From: Lysobacter sp. Root916
Lineage (GTDB): Bacteria > Pseudomonadota > Gammaproteobacteria > Xanthomonadales > Xanthomonadaceae
Reading direction: 5' to 3'
Assembly: GCF_001429785.1 (NCBI RefSeq)
Contig: NZ_LMJF01000001.1
Span: 1,122,474-1,186,473, forward strand
DNA: 64,000 nucleotides
Part shown: positions 42,537 through 51,520 of the stretch, one piece after another
Layout: each line of letters begins with the position of its first letter
How positions within the stretch are numbered: the first letter of the stretch is position 1
Notes under the pieces: generated by a model
What the model saw: only the letters and a program-made list of their open reading frames with translations
What the model was told of the DNA's origin: nothing
Database searches by the model: none
Translations under genes and position numbers: made by a program

Positions 42537-45230
42537 TTAGCGCGTCAGTTGAAGTCCGCGACGCGCTGCAAGCAATTGGACGTCTTTCGGATTTACTGTG
42601 CGGTGCAGGTTGCCCAGCACTTTGCGTTGGGTCTCTGGTGTCCAGAAGATCCGCAAATCTTCTCGAGCTCGCGTGATAGCGGTATAGAAGATGCTGTGGG
42701 TTAGGTCTTCCTCGTTCGCATTGGTCACGACGACCTTGACTGAGTCGTACTCCAATCCTTGTGCCTTATGAATCGAGACGGCATAGGCAACCTGGAATGG
42801 AACTAGGGTGTGCAGTGCGTCATCATCATCGTCGCTGGCGTCATGGTCGAAAACGGTGAACCGCACGATCGATCCCGCCACCCACTCCACGTCCGTTCCC
42901 AAGACGTCGAATGCGCTGACCGGTCGATCTACATCAACATCGAAGGATAGGGAGTCCAGGGATTGGGTTATTGCAACGATTCGACCCTTCAGGTTGTTGT
43001 AGAACACCGAACGGAAGCGCTCGGATTCGTTGAACAGGATCGGGTCGCCCACTTTATATGTCGCCTCCCGCCAAATGACAGCGGGGCTTGGATTGCTGCT
43101 CTGAAGAAACCTATTGACGTTGTTTATCCCATAGAGACCATCGTAGTTCAGACACAGAATGATCTCGTCGTCTGAGATGCGTTCGAAGAGAGTTCGGTCG
43201 AGAACGCATGAATAGCCGTTCTTCGCAATAACTTCGTCGATGTCTTCCTCGATGTATCGCACTCTATCCCATAATCGCAGCAGCGCCGGATTCTTCGTTC
43301 GATACGGCGTCGTCAGCTCGAAAATTGCACTCGGCGCGAGGAACGAGCGGATGATCGAGAACCAGTTACCGAACTGAATTGCCTCGATCTGAAAGACATC
43401 CCCGACTAGAACCAGGAGTTTGAACGAGCCTTTCCGGAGCACCTTGAGTAAGTCCGTGTTGCTGACCGTGCTGCACTCGTCGATGACGAGAAGGTCGTAC
43501 TCGGGATCGTGACCATACCGATGTATGTGACTGCTGATCGTCCGAAAGGTCGCGTTCTGGGTAATCACCTTACGTTTCAGGTTATCAACAGCCGGGTTGG
43601 TATGGGCAAGGAAGAGCTTGGACTTGTCATTGAAATAGGTCGCGATGTGGTTAACCATCGTTGACTTTCCGGTGCCCGCCGCGCCGTAAATCAATGCGAC
43701 TCTTGAGTCAGTGAACAAGCGCTCGATCGCGTCTTTCTTGGCGGGATCGTCGATCTCGCCCGGAGCTTGTTGCATCCAGCGCTGCACGGCTTGGGTGTAA
43801 CCTGCGATTCCCTCGTCGGCCACGGCTTGTAGAGTCGAGACAATCTCTGCCGTCTCATCCTCGTACCCAATGATGAAGACATGGCGCTTGTCCTGCACAA
43901 GCTTGCGATGCGCGTGCTTGTGGTAAAGCCTTTCATTGAATGATGCCATCAACGCACTTGGATCGCCGAATGCAAGGAGATCCTCCTCCGGCGTGTACAG
44001 CATTCCGTGCTGTTCGACGTTGGTATGGAGCCGCCGCGCGAGCAACTCGTGTCGCCTCTCGCCCGCATCCAGTGCTTCGAAAAGATCCGATAGGCGGGGG
44101 TTATGGCCTCGGGGAGAAGTGCAAAACGGCATAGTTTCAAATGGAATGCATCCCATCTGCAGGCGAAGGTTTGACAGCCACCGGCAGGGTTCGGATGCAT
44201 ACTGCAATTTTATCGTCTGGTTGTGCATCCGGAGCATCAAGTAACGCAGGAGGATGTGACCATGGGCCCGGCTCCGAATGAGCCGACGTGCCTCATCCAA
44301 GACTGAGAAGATAAGTGCCTTCTCCCCCGCCTTGGGGATGAAGCGAATAGATTGATACTCCGCATCATCCATGTCCATCAAATCTAGCAAGCTTCCAGAT
44401 GTGGCTGTAAGACCATGCATCAGGTAGCGGTATTCTGCTGAGGTGCTTTGGATACCGGCGTTGATGCCAAGAAGTCGGGCGAAGTTTGTCAATTCGCATG
44501 GCCGGATCGACACGTCCCATGCACGAATAATCGTGATCGGCATACCTCGATCAAGCACACGAATGGAGTCGCGCTGTAGGACCAAGTAGGCGGAGTACTT
44601 ATCCGTCATGTCAATGTCGGTAAAAGCGATAGCGCGATCGAACTTGCTCACCCGGTTCACAGCACGATGGAACGTTACTTCGTAGTAGATGCGCCCTTCG
44701 ACGAAGAGCGGGCGGATCTTATGGATGTAGTACCGCGCACCGGCCTCTCGATTTAGCTTCGTTTGGCGCACAGCTTCGATGCGCTCGGCGATCCTCAAGT
44801 GATATTCCCGAAGGGATGGGTCCAGGTCGACTGGGAACGACTCCAGGTTGGCCAATACACTCGTTTGACAGCTAGCCCAGACCAGGCTTCGCAAGCGGTA
44901 CAGGTATTCGTAGTACTTAAGCATCAGCCGCTCTGAGGCGTCGCCGTCGAGGGTGTAATGCGACGCACTGGCTTGCAGCAATTTGTGGAAGCGGCCGAGA
45001 AAGTTAAGCTTGGCCTGACTACGGATGTGGGCCAAAGCAGGCTCGACATCCTCATAGCGAAACTGAGGGCTGTCAGCACCGAGATGCAGTCGCACAATAA
45101 CTCCCTCGACCAGATTGCGAAGTTGCGCGAGGACGTTCTGCGATAGCAGCGGGCGCTGCTCGGTTAACGAAGCAATATTCTGGCAGATGGCCTCGCTTGC
45201 GCTTTGGATTTGTGCTCCAACCGAAGCCAT
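42537..45230 (-). CDS. Superfamily 1 (RecD/Pif1-like) helicase with unrecognised N-terminal half
   Basis: An 897-residue protein. The C-terminal part is an SF1 helicase: Walker A YGAAGTGKSTMVNH near 514-527, Walker B LLVIDECST near 577, motif III LVLVGDVFQIEAI, FELTTPYRTK, an SF1B-style AVSIHKAQGLEYDSVKVV, and motif VI YTAITRARED. Residues 1-500 match nothing I know and contain several Arg/aromatic-rich helices. GC content and codon use are much lower than the core genome, pointing to transfer. Start ATG 45230 has a GAGG about ten bases upstream. Candidate defence or mobile-element gene. Confidence 0.88.
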   Translation of the reverse strand: MASVGAQIQSASEAICQNIASLTEQRPLLSQNVLAQLRNLVEGVIVRLHLGADSPQFRYEDVEPALAHIRSQAKLNFLGRFHKLLQASASHYTLDGDASERLMLKYYEYLYRLRSLVWASCQTSVLANLESFPVDLDPSLREYHLRIAERIEAVRQTKLNREAGARYYIHKIRPLFVEGRIYYEVTFHRAVNRVSKFDRAIAFTDIDMTDKYSAYLVLQRDSIRVLDRGMPITIIRAWDVSIRPCELTNFARLLGINAGIQSTSAEYRYLMHGLTATSGSLLDLMDMDDAEYQSIRFIPKAGEKALIFSVLDEARRLIRSRAHGHILLRYLMLRMHNQTIKLQYASEPCRWLSNLRLQMGCIPFETMPFCTSPRGHNPRLSDLFEALDAGERRHELLARRLHTNVEQHGMLYTPEEDLLAFGDPSALMASFNERLYHKHAHRKLVQDKRHVFIIGYEDETAEIVSTLQAVADEGIAGYTQAVQRWMQQAPGEIDDPAKKDAIERLFTDSRVALIYGAAGTGKSTMVNHIATYFNDKSKLFLAHTNPAVDNLKRKVITQNATFRTISSHIHRYGHDPEYDLLVIDECSTVSNTDLLKVLRKGSFKLLVLVGDVFQIEAIQFGNWFSIIRSFLAPSAIFELTTPYRTKNPALLRLWDRVRYIEEDIDEVIAKNGYSCVLDRTLFERISDDEIILCLNYDGLYGINNVNRFLQSSNPSPAVIWREATYKVGDPILFNESERFRSVFYNNLKGRIVAITQSLDSLSFDVDVDRPVSAFDVLGTDVEWVAGSIVRFTVFDHDASDDDDDALHTLVPFQVAYAVSIHKAQGLEYDSVKVVVTNANEEDLTHSIFYTAITRAREDLRIFWTPETQRKVLGNLHRTVNPKDVQLLAARRGLQLTR

Positions 45231-45366
45231 AGAAGTGCCTCATCGATTATGCTCAAACGTGCACGGTCAAGGTACCACTGATAGATTCTGTGGCCACTTA
45301 GGGTCGGAAGCCGACATCCCCCCTGCCCTCGATAACCCTCCCTAATCCCCGCCTTATCGATATTCA
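45231..45366. other. Spacer at the right edge of the helicase gene
   Basis: It contains another copy of the island motif, GGGTCGGAAGCCGACATCCC at 45301-45320. No gene is seen. Confidence 0.4.
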
Positions 45367-45570
45367 CTACCTGCCAAAATACCGAACACTCAACACCTGA
45401 ATTGGATCGTGACTAGGTCGCACTGGCGCAGGAGTTACGGTCAAAGTTAACGCTACTTCCTGTCCCACCACTACGCGCAGGCTCTCCCCAATGGCCCTGT
45501 GAGCCCTGGCCGGGCCGGCTAGACCCACGCCCTCGGTGCGACCGCAGCCGTCGCTCAGCATGGCAACCAT
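45367..45570 (-). CDS. Small hypothetical ORF, possibly the 3' part of a frameshifted gene
   Basis: A 67-residue frame from ATG 45570 with AAGGA eight bases upstream. It starts MVAMLSDGCGRTEGVGLAGP and ends with the strand-like VVVGQEVALTLTVTPAPV and IQVLSVRYFGR, which look coding. Another frame begins at ATG 45664 overlapping the stop of the upstream gene (MVAIDDAMRLRQTLARISAE) and loses protein character near 45605. A one-base shift there would join the two into one 98-residue protein. Either a small intact gene or a broken one. Confidence 0.4.
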   Translation of the reverse strand: MVAMLSDGCGRTEGVGLAGPARAHRAIGESLRVVVGQEVALTLTVTPAPVRPSHDPIQVLSVRYFGR

Positions 45571-45663
45571 CCGGCGTCCTTGTTCGGGACCGCCTCCGGA
45601 CTGATTCGGCACTAATCCTGGCCAGGGTCTGCCGCAACCGCATAGCGTCATCGATGGCGACCA

Positions 45664-47364
45664 TCAGGTGTGCCACACCTCGATCCTCAGCGACAGCTTC
45701 CGCGCGGTCGGCTCCGCCGGTCCGACGGTCGCTTTCAACAGACCGTTGAGTTCCCGGTTCAAGAACTGCGTGACCACGGACGGCACCTCGGGCGCGACGG
45801 CCGCCGAGGTGCTGGGCAGATAGGCGTAGTCCAGCGCCAGATCGTAGCTCGACAATATTTTCCATATCGGATCGGGCAGCCAGGACCCGTTCGGATGCTG
45901 CAAATCCGGAGGGACGTACTGGCCCATCGGCTGCGGCCGCCGCAAGCGCAGGCTCAGGCTGATCGGGTCGCCGAGGTTGAGGATGCGGATGGCGAGAATA
46001 TTGTCCCGCCGTGTGTCCGCCGCGAGCGCGCTGTTGGGGCCGATGGCTTGTTCCAGATTGATGGGTGCACTGCCCTCGCCCAATTCGCCGTCCAGCCGCA
46101 GCACGGATTGGGTGACGTGCGTCGAATGGGCGCGCCTGCGCATCCTGGCCTCGGCCTGGACCAGGTAGCTGCCCAGCGTGTCCAGCGAAATCCAGATGCC
46201 GTCGTCGAACGACTCCTGCACGTCCGCGCCCGGCGCGCTTTGCGTTTGCGTGCGCGCCGGTTCCAGGATGTAACGATTGCGAAGGTCCAGCCTTTCGGCG
46301 TCGAAGCCTTCGATGGTCATGCCCAGGATTTCCGTCTGGCCGAACTCGATCGCGTGCAGCGCGACACGCAGCTGGCCGAAGATCTCCGAATACAGCATCA
46401 GCGAGTCGCGCAAGCGGCGATTGAGGCCCAGGCCGGAGTTGGTCTCGAACTGCACCACCTTGCGGCGCCACTTCTCGTCGCGTATCGCATTGCGATTCTT
46501 CGCCAAGTCGTGGTCGTAGACGGCGATCTTCTTGGCGGCCGAGATCTGGGCGATCTGGCTGTCGATCGCGGACTTCTCGTTCTGCAGACGCAGGGTTTCG
46601 TTGCGTTGGTTGGCGGTCTCGAACTTTACGCTGCGCTTGGCATCGGAGGACATCGCCGCCCAGACGATGTCGAAGACGGAACCGGAGAACAGGGCGCTGT
46701 AGGGCGCATTCGACACTTTCACCAATTCCGGCGTGCCATTACCCGGCGTCGACGTGGAATGGATCACCGGCCAATAGGACTGGACCAGCATCCGGTCGAC
46801 TCGATGCTCGGACGTGTGCCCGGGAGCGTCCGCACCATGGCTGGCCATGGCCTCGGCCCAGTTCGCGATCACGGTCGCGAAAGCGGTTTGCTCCTTGCGC
46901 TTGGCGGCCAGCAAGCCGTCGTGCAGTTGTACTTCGTCGGCAAGGCGGGCCAGCTCGGCGTCCCGCAGCTTCTTGGTCTCCTCGAACTCGTAGGATTCCT
47001 GCGCGTAGTTGAACAGGTCGAGCTGCAGCGCCTCGATGCGCCGGCGCAGCTCCAGGCAATCCGACAATAGCGAGCGGGCGACGCCGATGTTCTCGAGCAC
47101 GAGAAACGGATTCAGACCCGGCTCGAGCAGGGTATCCAGCACGGTGATCCGGATCTTGCCGCCTTGCTGCACGATCCCCGACAAGGGAATGTCCTTGGCC
47201 TTGTCCCGGATCAGCAGGCGCAGCTGAAGGTCCTTGTCGCGCTTCAGGAAGTCCAGCAGTTCGTCGGAATCGGTCGGAATCGGGTCCGGGTCGAATCGCA
47301 ATCGCTGGATCAGCTCGTCGGGCGATTGCACCTTGGAAAACAGCGAATCCGAAGACGACGACAT
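45664..47364 (-). CDS. Uncharacterised large protein of a three-gene operon
   Basis: A 566-residue protein I do not recognise. It starts MSSSSDSLFSKVQSPDELI. Residues about 125-185 and 255-300 are strongly helical and coiled-coil-like (LRDAELARLADEVQLHDG; NEKSAIDSQIAQISAAKK). The C-terminal third is rich in beta-type segments (NILAIRILNLGDPISLSLRL, RKLSLRIEVWHT). There is no signal peptide or transmembrane segment. It follows the 240-residue gene by 20 bp, and its stop overlaps a possible third gene. GC content is typical of the chromosome. A structural or secreted-machine role is possible but unsupported. Confidence 0.75.
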   Translation of the reverse strand: MSSSSDSLFSKVQSPDELIQRLRFDPDPIPTDSDELLDFLKRDKDLQLRLLIRDKAKDIPLSGIVQQGGKIRITVLDTLLEPGLNPFLVLENIGVARSLLSDCLELRRRIEALQLDLFNYAQESYEFEETKKLRDAELARLADEVQLHDGLLAAKRKEQTAFATVIANWAEAMASHGADAPGHTSEHRVDRMLVQSYWPVIHSTSTPGNGTPELVKVSNAPYSALFSGSVFDIVWAAMSSDAKRSVKFETANQRNETLRLQNEKSAIDSQIAQISAAKKIAVYDHDLAKNRNAIRDEKWRRKVVQFETNSGLGLNRRLRDSLMLYSEIFGQLRVALHAIEFGQTEILGMTIEGFDAERLDLRNRYILEPARTQTQSAPGADVQESFDDGIWISLDTLGSYLVQAEARMRRRAHSTHVTQSVLRLDGELGEGSAPINLEQAIGPNSALAADTRRDNILAIRILNLGDPISLSLRLRRPQPMGQYVPPDLQHPNGSWLPDPIWKILSSYDLALDYAYLPSTSAAVAPEVPSVVTQFLNRELNGLLKATVGPAEPTARKLSLRIEVWHT

Positions 47365-47384
47365 ACGCGCACCCCCTGTGCGTT

Positions 47385-48107
47385 TCAGCGTTGACTACCG
47401 CCGTTTGCTCCGGGTACCGGCAGCTCCAGCGAACGAATGATCGCGCGGCCGATCTCGTCGGCCATGACGTCGAACCCGCGGCCCAGCGAAACGCCGACGT
47501 CGGCCTTGTAGGTGATGTTGCCCGTCTTGAGCTTCGCGCCGGCGTCGAAACAAGGGCCGGAATCCGGGCAAACCGTATAGGCGTAGACCTGCGCGCCGCC
47601 CAAGGACGCCCTGCCGAGCTTGGGACCCAGCCCCAACTCCAGGCCGATGGTCTGCGATCCGTCCATGCCGACGCCGAAGTTCAAGGACGTACCGGCCAGC
47701 GGCAGCGGTATCGGCGTCTCGAAGGAGCTGCCCTCCTTCAGGGACTTGGCGTCCAGGAGCATGCTCGGGGATGGAACGTAGTCGATGCTGAGGCTGGGGC
47801 CGACCTCGAAGGAACCCTTCACCGTCAACTCGAAAAAAGGAAGCCCCTGATACTCCAGCAGCGTTATCCCCAGCATCGAGGATTTGCCCTCCGCACCCCC
47901 TAGGGAATGCAAGTGGATGGCATCGGAGGGGATTCGGATCTGCGAGTCCGGCGATTCGCCGGGGTCGCCTTGCGCGGGATCTTCGGAGTCCCCGCGAGCG
48001 TCTCGTCCTCTGCGATCCAGATCGGCATCGTCGCGCTCCGCCCGCTGCGGCGGTGGCGAGACATCCATATCCGGTTGGGCGACCTGACCACGAGGGTACA
48101 TGGGCAT
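47385..48107 (-). CDS. Uncharacterised protein, first gene of the operon
   Basis: A 240-residue protein. The first 65 residues are low-complexity and charged (QRAERDDADLDRRGRDARGD). The remainder is Gly-rich with alternating hydrophobic residues: LEYQGLPFFELTVKGSF, TSLNFGVGMDGSQTIGLELG, TGNITYKADVGVSLGRG. That resembles antiparallel beta sheet, perhaps a barrel or lipid-facing layer. Two Cys (CPDSGPC) could form a disulphide. There is no signal peptide at ATG 48107. It precedes the 566-residue gene by 20 bp. Function unknown. Confidence 0.7.
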   Translation of the reverse strand: MPMYPRGQVAQPDMDVSPPPQRAERDDADLDRRGRDARGDSEDPAQGDPGESPDSQIRIPSDAIHLHSLGGAEGKSSMLGITLLEYQGLPFFELTVKGSFEVGPSLSIDYVPSPSMLLDAKSLKEGSSFETPIPLPLAGTSLNFGVGMDGSQTIGLELGLGPKLGRASLGGAQVYAYTVCPDSGPCFDAGAKLKTGNITYKADVGVSLGRGFDVMADEIGRAIIRSLELPVPGANGGSQR

Positions 48108-48506
48108 CCTTGCCTTGCCGTACGGTGCGGACCGGATCATCGCAGCACCGCCACCGGACAAAGTCAAGCGCACACCAAGCGCAAATCGAACGGGTGCCGA
48201 AGGCCGGGGGGCGTCGCGACGCCCCTCGCGATGCCGCCGTATCGTTCGAATCGGATCCGGACCGGATGCGCCTGCCCTGCCCTGGCCGAAGACAGGCTCA
48301 AAGCAACAAAAAGGCGCAACTGCCGACCATGTTGTCCTGAGCCGAGCCCTGCCCCGCCGTGACGCGCCTGGACGGGGCCGCGCGACATCCCGGTTCGGCG
48401 ACATCGGCGCGGCGATCTGAAAAAATCCTCGCGAGCCTGTCGATTCGACGCCCCTCCGTTCGACGCTGCTAATGAACGCCCATTCCGGGCCGCACTGGAG
48501 CACAAC
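48108..48506. other. Intergenic region between divergent genes
   Basis: No supported gene. A GGGGCGTCGCGACGCCCC-like hairpin lies near 48207-48226. It must contain promoters for both flanking units. Confidence 0.45.
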
Positions 48507-48917
48507 ATGAAGATCACCATCGAAGCCGTGGTACGCGCCGACCTGGACCAGGTCTGGAAGGCCTGGAATACCCCGGAGGACATCAAGCAGTGGAACGCCG
48601 CCAGCGACGACTGGCACACCACCCACAGCACGGTCGATCTGCGCGAGGGCGGCAAGTTCCTTTCGCGCATGGAGGCCAAGGACGGCAGCTTCGGTTTCGA
48701 CTTCGAGGGCACCTACACCCGTGTGGTCCCGCAGCAGACGATCGAGTATCGGATGGAGGACGGCCGCGAAGTCCAGTCCGAGTTCGTCGCTCAGGCCGAC
48801 GGCGTCCTGGTCAAGTCCACCTTCGACGCCGAGTCGGAGAACTCGCCGGAAATGCAGCGCGCCGGCTGGCAGGCGATCCTCGACAACTTCGCCCGCCACG
48901 TCGAAGCGAAGGCCTGA
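48507..48917 (+). CDS. SRPBCC (AHSA1/START-like) domain protein
   Basis: A 136-residue single-domain protein of the Aha1/START-like superfamily. Signatures are ITIEAVVRADLDQVWKAWNTPEDIKQW at the N-terminus, EGTYTRVVPQQTIEY, and the terminal helix GWQAILDNFARHVEA. Such proteins bind small hydrophobic ligands; many are toxin- or stress-associated, but no role can be read here. The length is standard and no partner gene is present. Confidence 0.92.
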   Translation: MKITIEAVVRADLDQVWKAWNTPEDIKQWNAASDDWHTTHSTVDLREGGKFLSRMEAKDGSFGFDFEGTYTRVVPQQTIEYRMEDGREVQSEFVAQADGVLVKSTFDAESENSPEMQRAGWQAILDNFARHVEAKA

Positions 48918-49065
48918 CATCCAGCGCGCATCGCGGCGCCGTACCTGCGGCGCCGCGGTCCGCCCCGGGCCGCAGGCGGCTAGCGATTGGACAGCTGACG
49001 CCGGGCCGGCGTGCCGAGGTAGCTCGCCGGAATCCCGCCCCGTTCGACGACGGCGATCGCGGTAT

Positions 49066-49800
49066 TTACGACTTCGTACCGATGCAAGCCCGCAGCTTGT
49101 CGCGCGCCGCGAGGCCGCCGGTCCATTCGAGTATGTAGAACACCTCGCGCTGCTTGCTGTCGAAGACCTCGAACCGATGCTGGTCCAGCATGCCGTCCAG
49201 CAGCGCGTCCGCATTCGGGGCCGCCATCAGCAGCATGCCGCCGTCTCCGCCGGTGCCCGCCATGGCCAGGTTGAAGACCTCGACGGTTTGGGGTGCTTCT
49301 CCAGTCTGATGGAGCCGGACGGTCAGCTTTCTGGGCGACTTGGGCACCGGTACGCCACGTCCGTACAGCGCCAGGTAGGCGTACGGAGAATCGCCGCCCG
49401 GGCCCAGAACGATCATGCTGCTGCCTTCGCGATAGAAACGCGCGGCGCAGTACTGTCCCGGCGCGTTGTCCTGGGCGGGCCTGAAGTTCCAGAAGCCGTC
49501 GAAGAAGGACCGATACTCCGGATCGCGCGCCATGCGTTCCTGATGCCGGCGCAGGCTTTCCGCCTCCTCTCTGCGCGAGCGATCCAGCATCTCCTGCAAC
49601 TCCGCGGCCGAGAAGTTGGGTTCGTAGCCTTCCCAGCCATCGTCGTCTTCATCGTCGCCGCCGTTGCAACACGGAGGCGTCGCGGCGATATCGTTCATCG
49701 CTCGCGCATGCGCGGCCATTTCCGCTTGATTGGCTTGAGCGGAACCGATTACGCACGCGAATACCAGTGCGAAAAACCGAATCGTAGCGATTTTGTGCAT
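49066..49800 (-). CDS. Exported hypothetical protein
   Basis: A 244-residue protein with a clear signal peptide (MHKIATIRFFALVFACVIGS, cleavage near AQANQ). The mature part has a Cys pair (PPCCNG), an acidic stretch DDEDDDGWEG, a charged helix (SAAELQEMLDRSRREEAE) and a C-terminal beta-type region with TGGDGGMLLMAAPNADALL. No family is recognised. ATG 49800 gives the signal peptide; the upstream extension does not. Single gene. Confidence 0.78.
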   Translation of the reverse strand: MHKIATIRFFALVFACVIGSAQANQAEMAAHARAMNDIAATPPCCNGGDDEDDDGWEGYEPNFSAAELQEMLDRSRREEAESLRRHQERMARDPEYRSFFDGFWNFRPAQDNAPGQYCAARFYREGSSMIVLGPGGDSPYAYLALYGRGVPVPKSPRKLTVRLHQTGEAPQTVEVFNLAMAGTGGDGGMLLMAAPNADALLDGMLDQHRFEVFDSKQREVFYILEWTGGLAARDKLRACIGTKS

Positions 49801-50136
49801 GAAGGCTTGCTCTCCGGACAACCTTGGTCGACGGGCAACCGATTCGGCTGGGAACCAATGCCATAGGCTGCCCCTCAAGTTCAAGGGAAAACCACTGCAG
49901 CGGAGCCGCTTCCAATCCGTTCGCTGCCCGAAGACCAAACTAGCATGCGACACCCGCCCCGCTCCCCTGTTGCCACTGGGACCAACAGCACCAAGGCATG
50001 GACGACCGTCATGCCCGCAGCGCCCATTCGACCGTGCCCCAATCGGAACCCAAGTCCCGGCGCAGGGGGAGAGCACGCAATGTTGGCGCAACCTTCCTTC
50101 CTAAGATCGGACTCTCGCCTGCCCTGTGGAGTTCGA
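49801..50136. other. Intergenic region between divergent genes
   Basis: No separate gene. An in-frame ATG at 50080 could extend the following methyltransferase gene by 19 residues. Confidence 0.45.
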
Positions 50137-50796
50137 ATGAGTCCAGCATCGCTACCTCAAACCCCGCACGAATCCGCGCCGCTGGACTCTTCCGCGGCCG
50201 CCTACCCCGGATGGCGCGACCTCTGGTCGTTCCTGCGTACCTGGCGGCGCTCGCCTGGACGCGTCGGAGCGATCGCGCCGTCCAGCGTCGCGCTGGCCCG
50301 CTTGATTACCAGCGAGGTAGCGGCAGCCCCCGGCCGGGTATTGGAATTGGGGCCCGGCACCGGCGTATTCACCCGCGCCTTGCTCGAACGAGGGGTTCGC
50401 GAGGAGGATCTGGTTCTGGTCGAGGCGGCACCGGAGTTCGCCGCACTGCTGGAGCGGCGCTTTCCGGCGGCGCAGGTCCTGCGCGCCGACGCCCGCTACC
50501 TTCCGCACCCGCTCTCGCGGGTCGGCAGCCCAGTCTCCGCCGTGGTCAGTGGCCTGCCCTTGCGCAACCTGTCGCGACGGCATCGGCTCGCCGTGCTGCT
50601 CGGCGCATTCGGCCATCTTGCCGTCGACGGCGCGTTCTACCAGTTCACTTATGGCGCACGCTTCCCATTGCCGCGCTCGTGGACGGACCGTCATGGCTTC
50701 AAGGTGCAAAGGCTGGGTCGCGTGTACGGCAATCTGCCTCCCGCGACGGTGTATCGGGTAACACGACGGGCGGCCTCGCGCTGGATCGGAGCATGA
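50137..50796 (+). CDS. Class I SAM-dependent methyltransferase, PmtA-like
   Basis: A 219-residue methyltransferase. Motif I is GRVLELGPGTGVFTRALLERG; the acidic residue of motif II lies in DLVLVEAAPEF, and VSGLPLRNLSRR matches the SGLPF/L element of phospholipid N-methyltransferases and rRNA-dimethylase-like enzymes. Near the N-terminus, FLRTWRRSPGRVGAIAPSS is typical of PmtA proteins. PmtA methylates phosphatidylethanolamine towards phosphatidylcholine. ATG 50137 is the likeliest start. A two-component system follows 49 bp downstream on the same strand. Confidence 0.85.
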   Translation: MSPASLPQTPHESAPLDSSAAAYPGWRDLWSFLRTWRRSPGRVGAIAPSSVALARLITSEVAAAPGRVLELGPGTGVFTRALLERGVREEDLVLVEAAPEFAALLERRFPAAQVLRADARYLPHPLSRVGSPVSAVVSGLPLRNLSRRHRLAVLLGAFGHLAVDGAFYQFTYGARFPLPRSWTDRHGFKVQRLGRVYGNLPPATVYRVTRRAASRWIGA

Positions 50797-50845
50797 GCCT
50801 GCGATGGCGGTGGCAGAATGCAGCCTACGCGACAGGGTCGGACCC

Positions 50846-51520
50846 ATGCGCATCTTGCTGATCGAAGACGAGCTCGAGTTCGCCGCGGCCCTGACGCAGG
50901 CCCTGAAGCGCTACGACATGGTCGCCGACCACGTCCCCACCCTGGGCGAAGGGCAAGCGGCCGCGATGGGCGACGTCCACGACGCGATCGTGCTCGATAG
51001 AAGCCTGCCCGACGGCGATGGGGTCGCCTTGATACCGCGTTTGCGCGCAATGGGCCTGCGCACGCCGGTAATCGTGCTGACCGCGCGCGGAGATCTGACC
51101 GATCGCGTCGTCGGCCTGGACGCCGGCGCCGACGATTATCTGGTCAAGCCCTTCGCGATCGAGGAGCTGCTTGCCCGGCTGCGTGCCGTGTTGCGCCGGC
51201 CGGCGCGGATGGCATCCGACACGATACGCGTGGGCCTGCTTGCGTTCGACCTGGTGGAACGGCTGGCGGAGGTCGCGGGACGACCGCTGGAACTGCCGCG
51301 CCGCGAACTGTTGCTGCTCGAAGCCCTGCTGCGACGCCGCGGCCGCACCGTGATGCGCAGCGTGATCGAAGAGTCCGTCTATGGATTCGACGACGACATA
51401 CAGTCGAACACACTCGATTCCCATGTTTCCCGCTTGCGCCGCAAGTTGGCCGAAGCCGGCGCCGGCGTGGAGATCCACAGCATCCGCGGCATCGGTTACC
51501 TGCTGCGGGAGGCGGCGTGA
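50846..51520 (+). CDS. OmpR-family response regulator
   Basis: A 224-residue regulator. The receiver domain (1-115) has the acidic pair in LIEDE, the phosphoacceptor Asp in IVLDRSLPDGDG, Thr in VLTARGD and Lys in DDYLVKPF. The winged-helix domain (about 130-222) has ELPRRELLLLEALLRRRGRTV and DSHVSRLRRKL, IHSIRGIGYLL. It resembles QseB/PmrA/TctD-type regulators. The stop overlaps the kinase start by four bases. Targets are unknown; the methyltransferase just upstream is a candidate. Confidence 0.95.
   Translation: MRILLIEDELEFAAALTQALKRYDMVADHVPTLGEGQAAAMGDVHDAIVLDRSLPDGDGVALIPRLRAMGLRTPVIVLTARGDLTDRVVGLDAGADDYLVKPFAIEELLARLRAVLRRPARMASDTIRVGLLAFDLVERLAEVAGRPLELPRRELLLLEALLRRRGRTVMRSVIEESVYGFDDDIQSNTLDSHVSRLRRKLAEAGAGVEIHSIRGIGYLLREAA

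Noticed and set aside
36882-45230. Prophage
   Set aside because: No capsid, tail, portal, terminase, lysis or integrase gene is recognisable.
47385-49214. A 609-residue single gene spanning two regions
   Set aside because: The N-terminal two thirds is antisense to the SRPBCC gene and low-complexity; the real start is ATG 48107.
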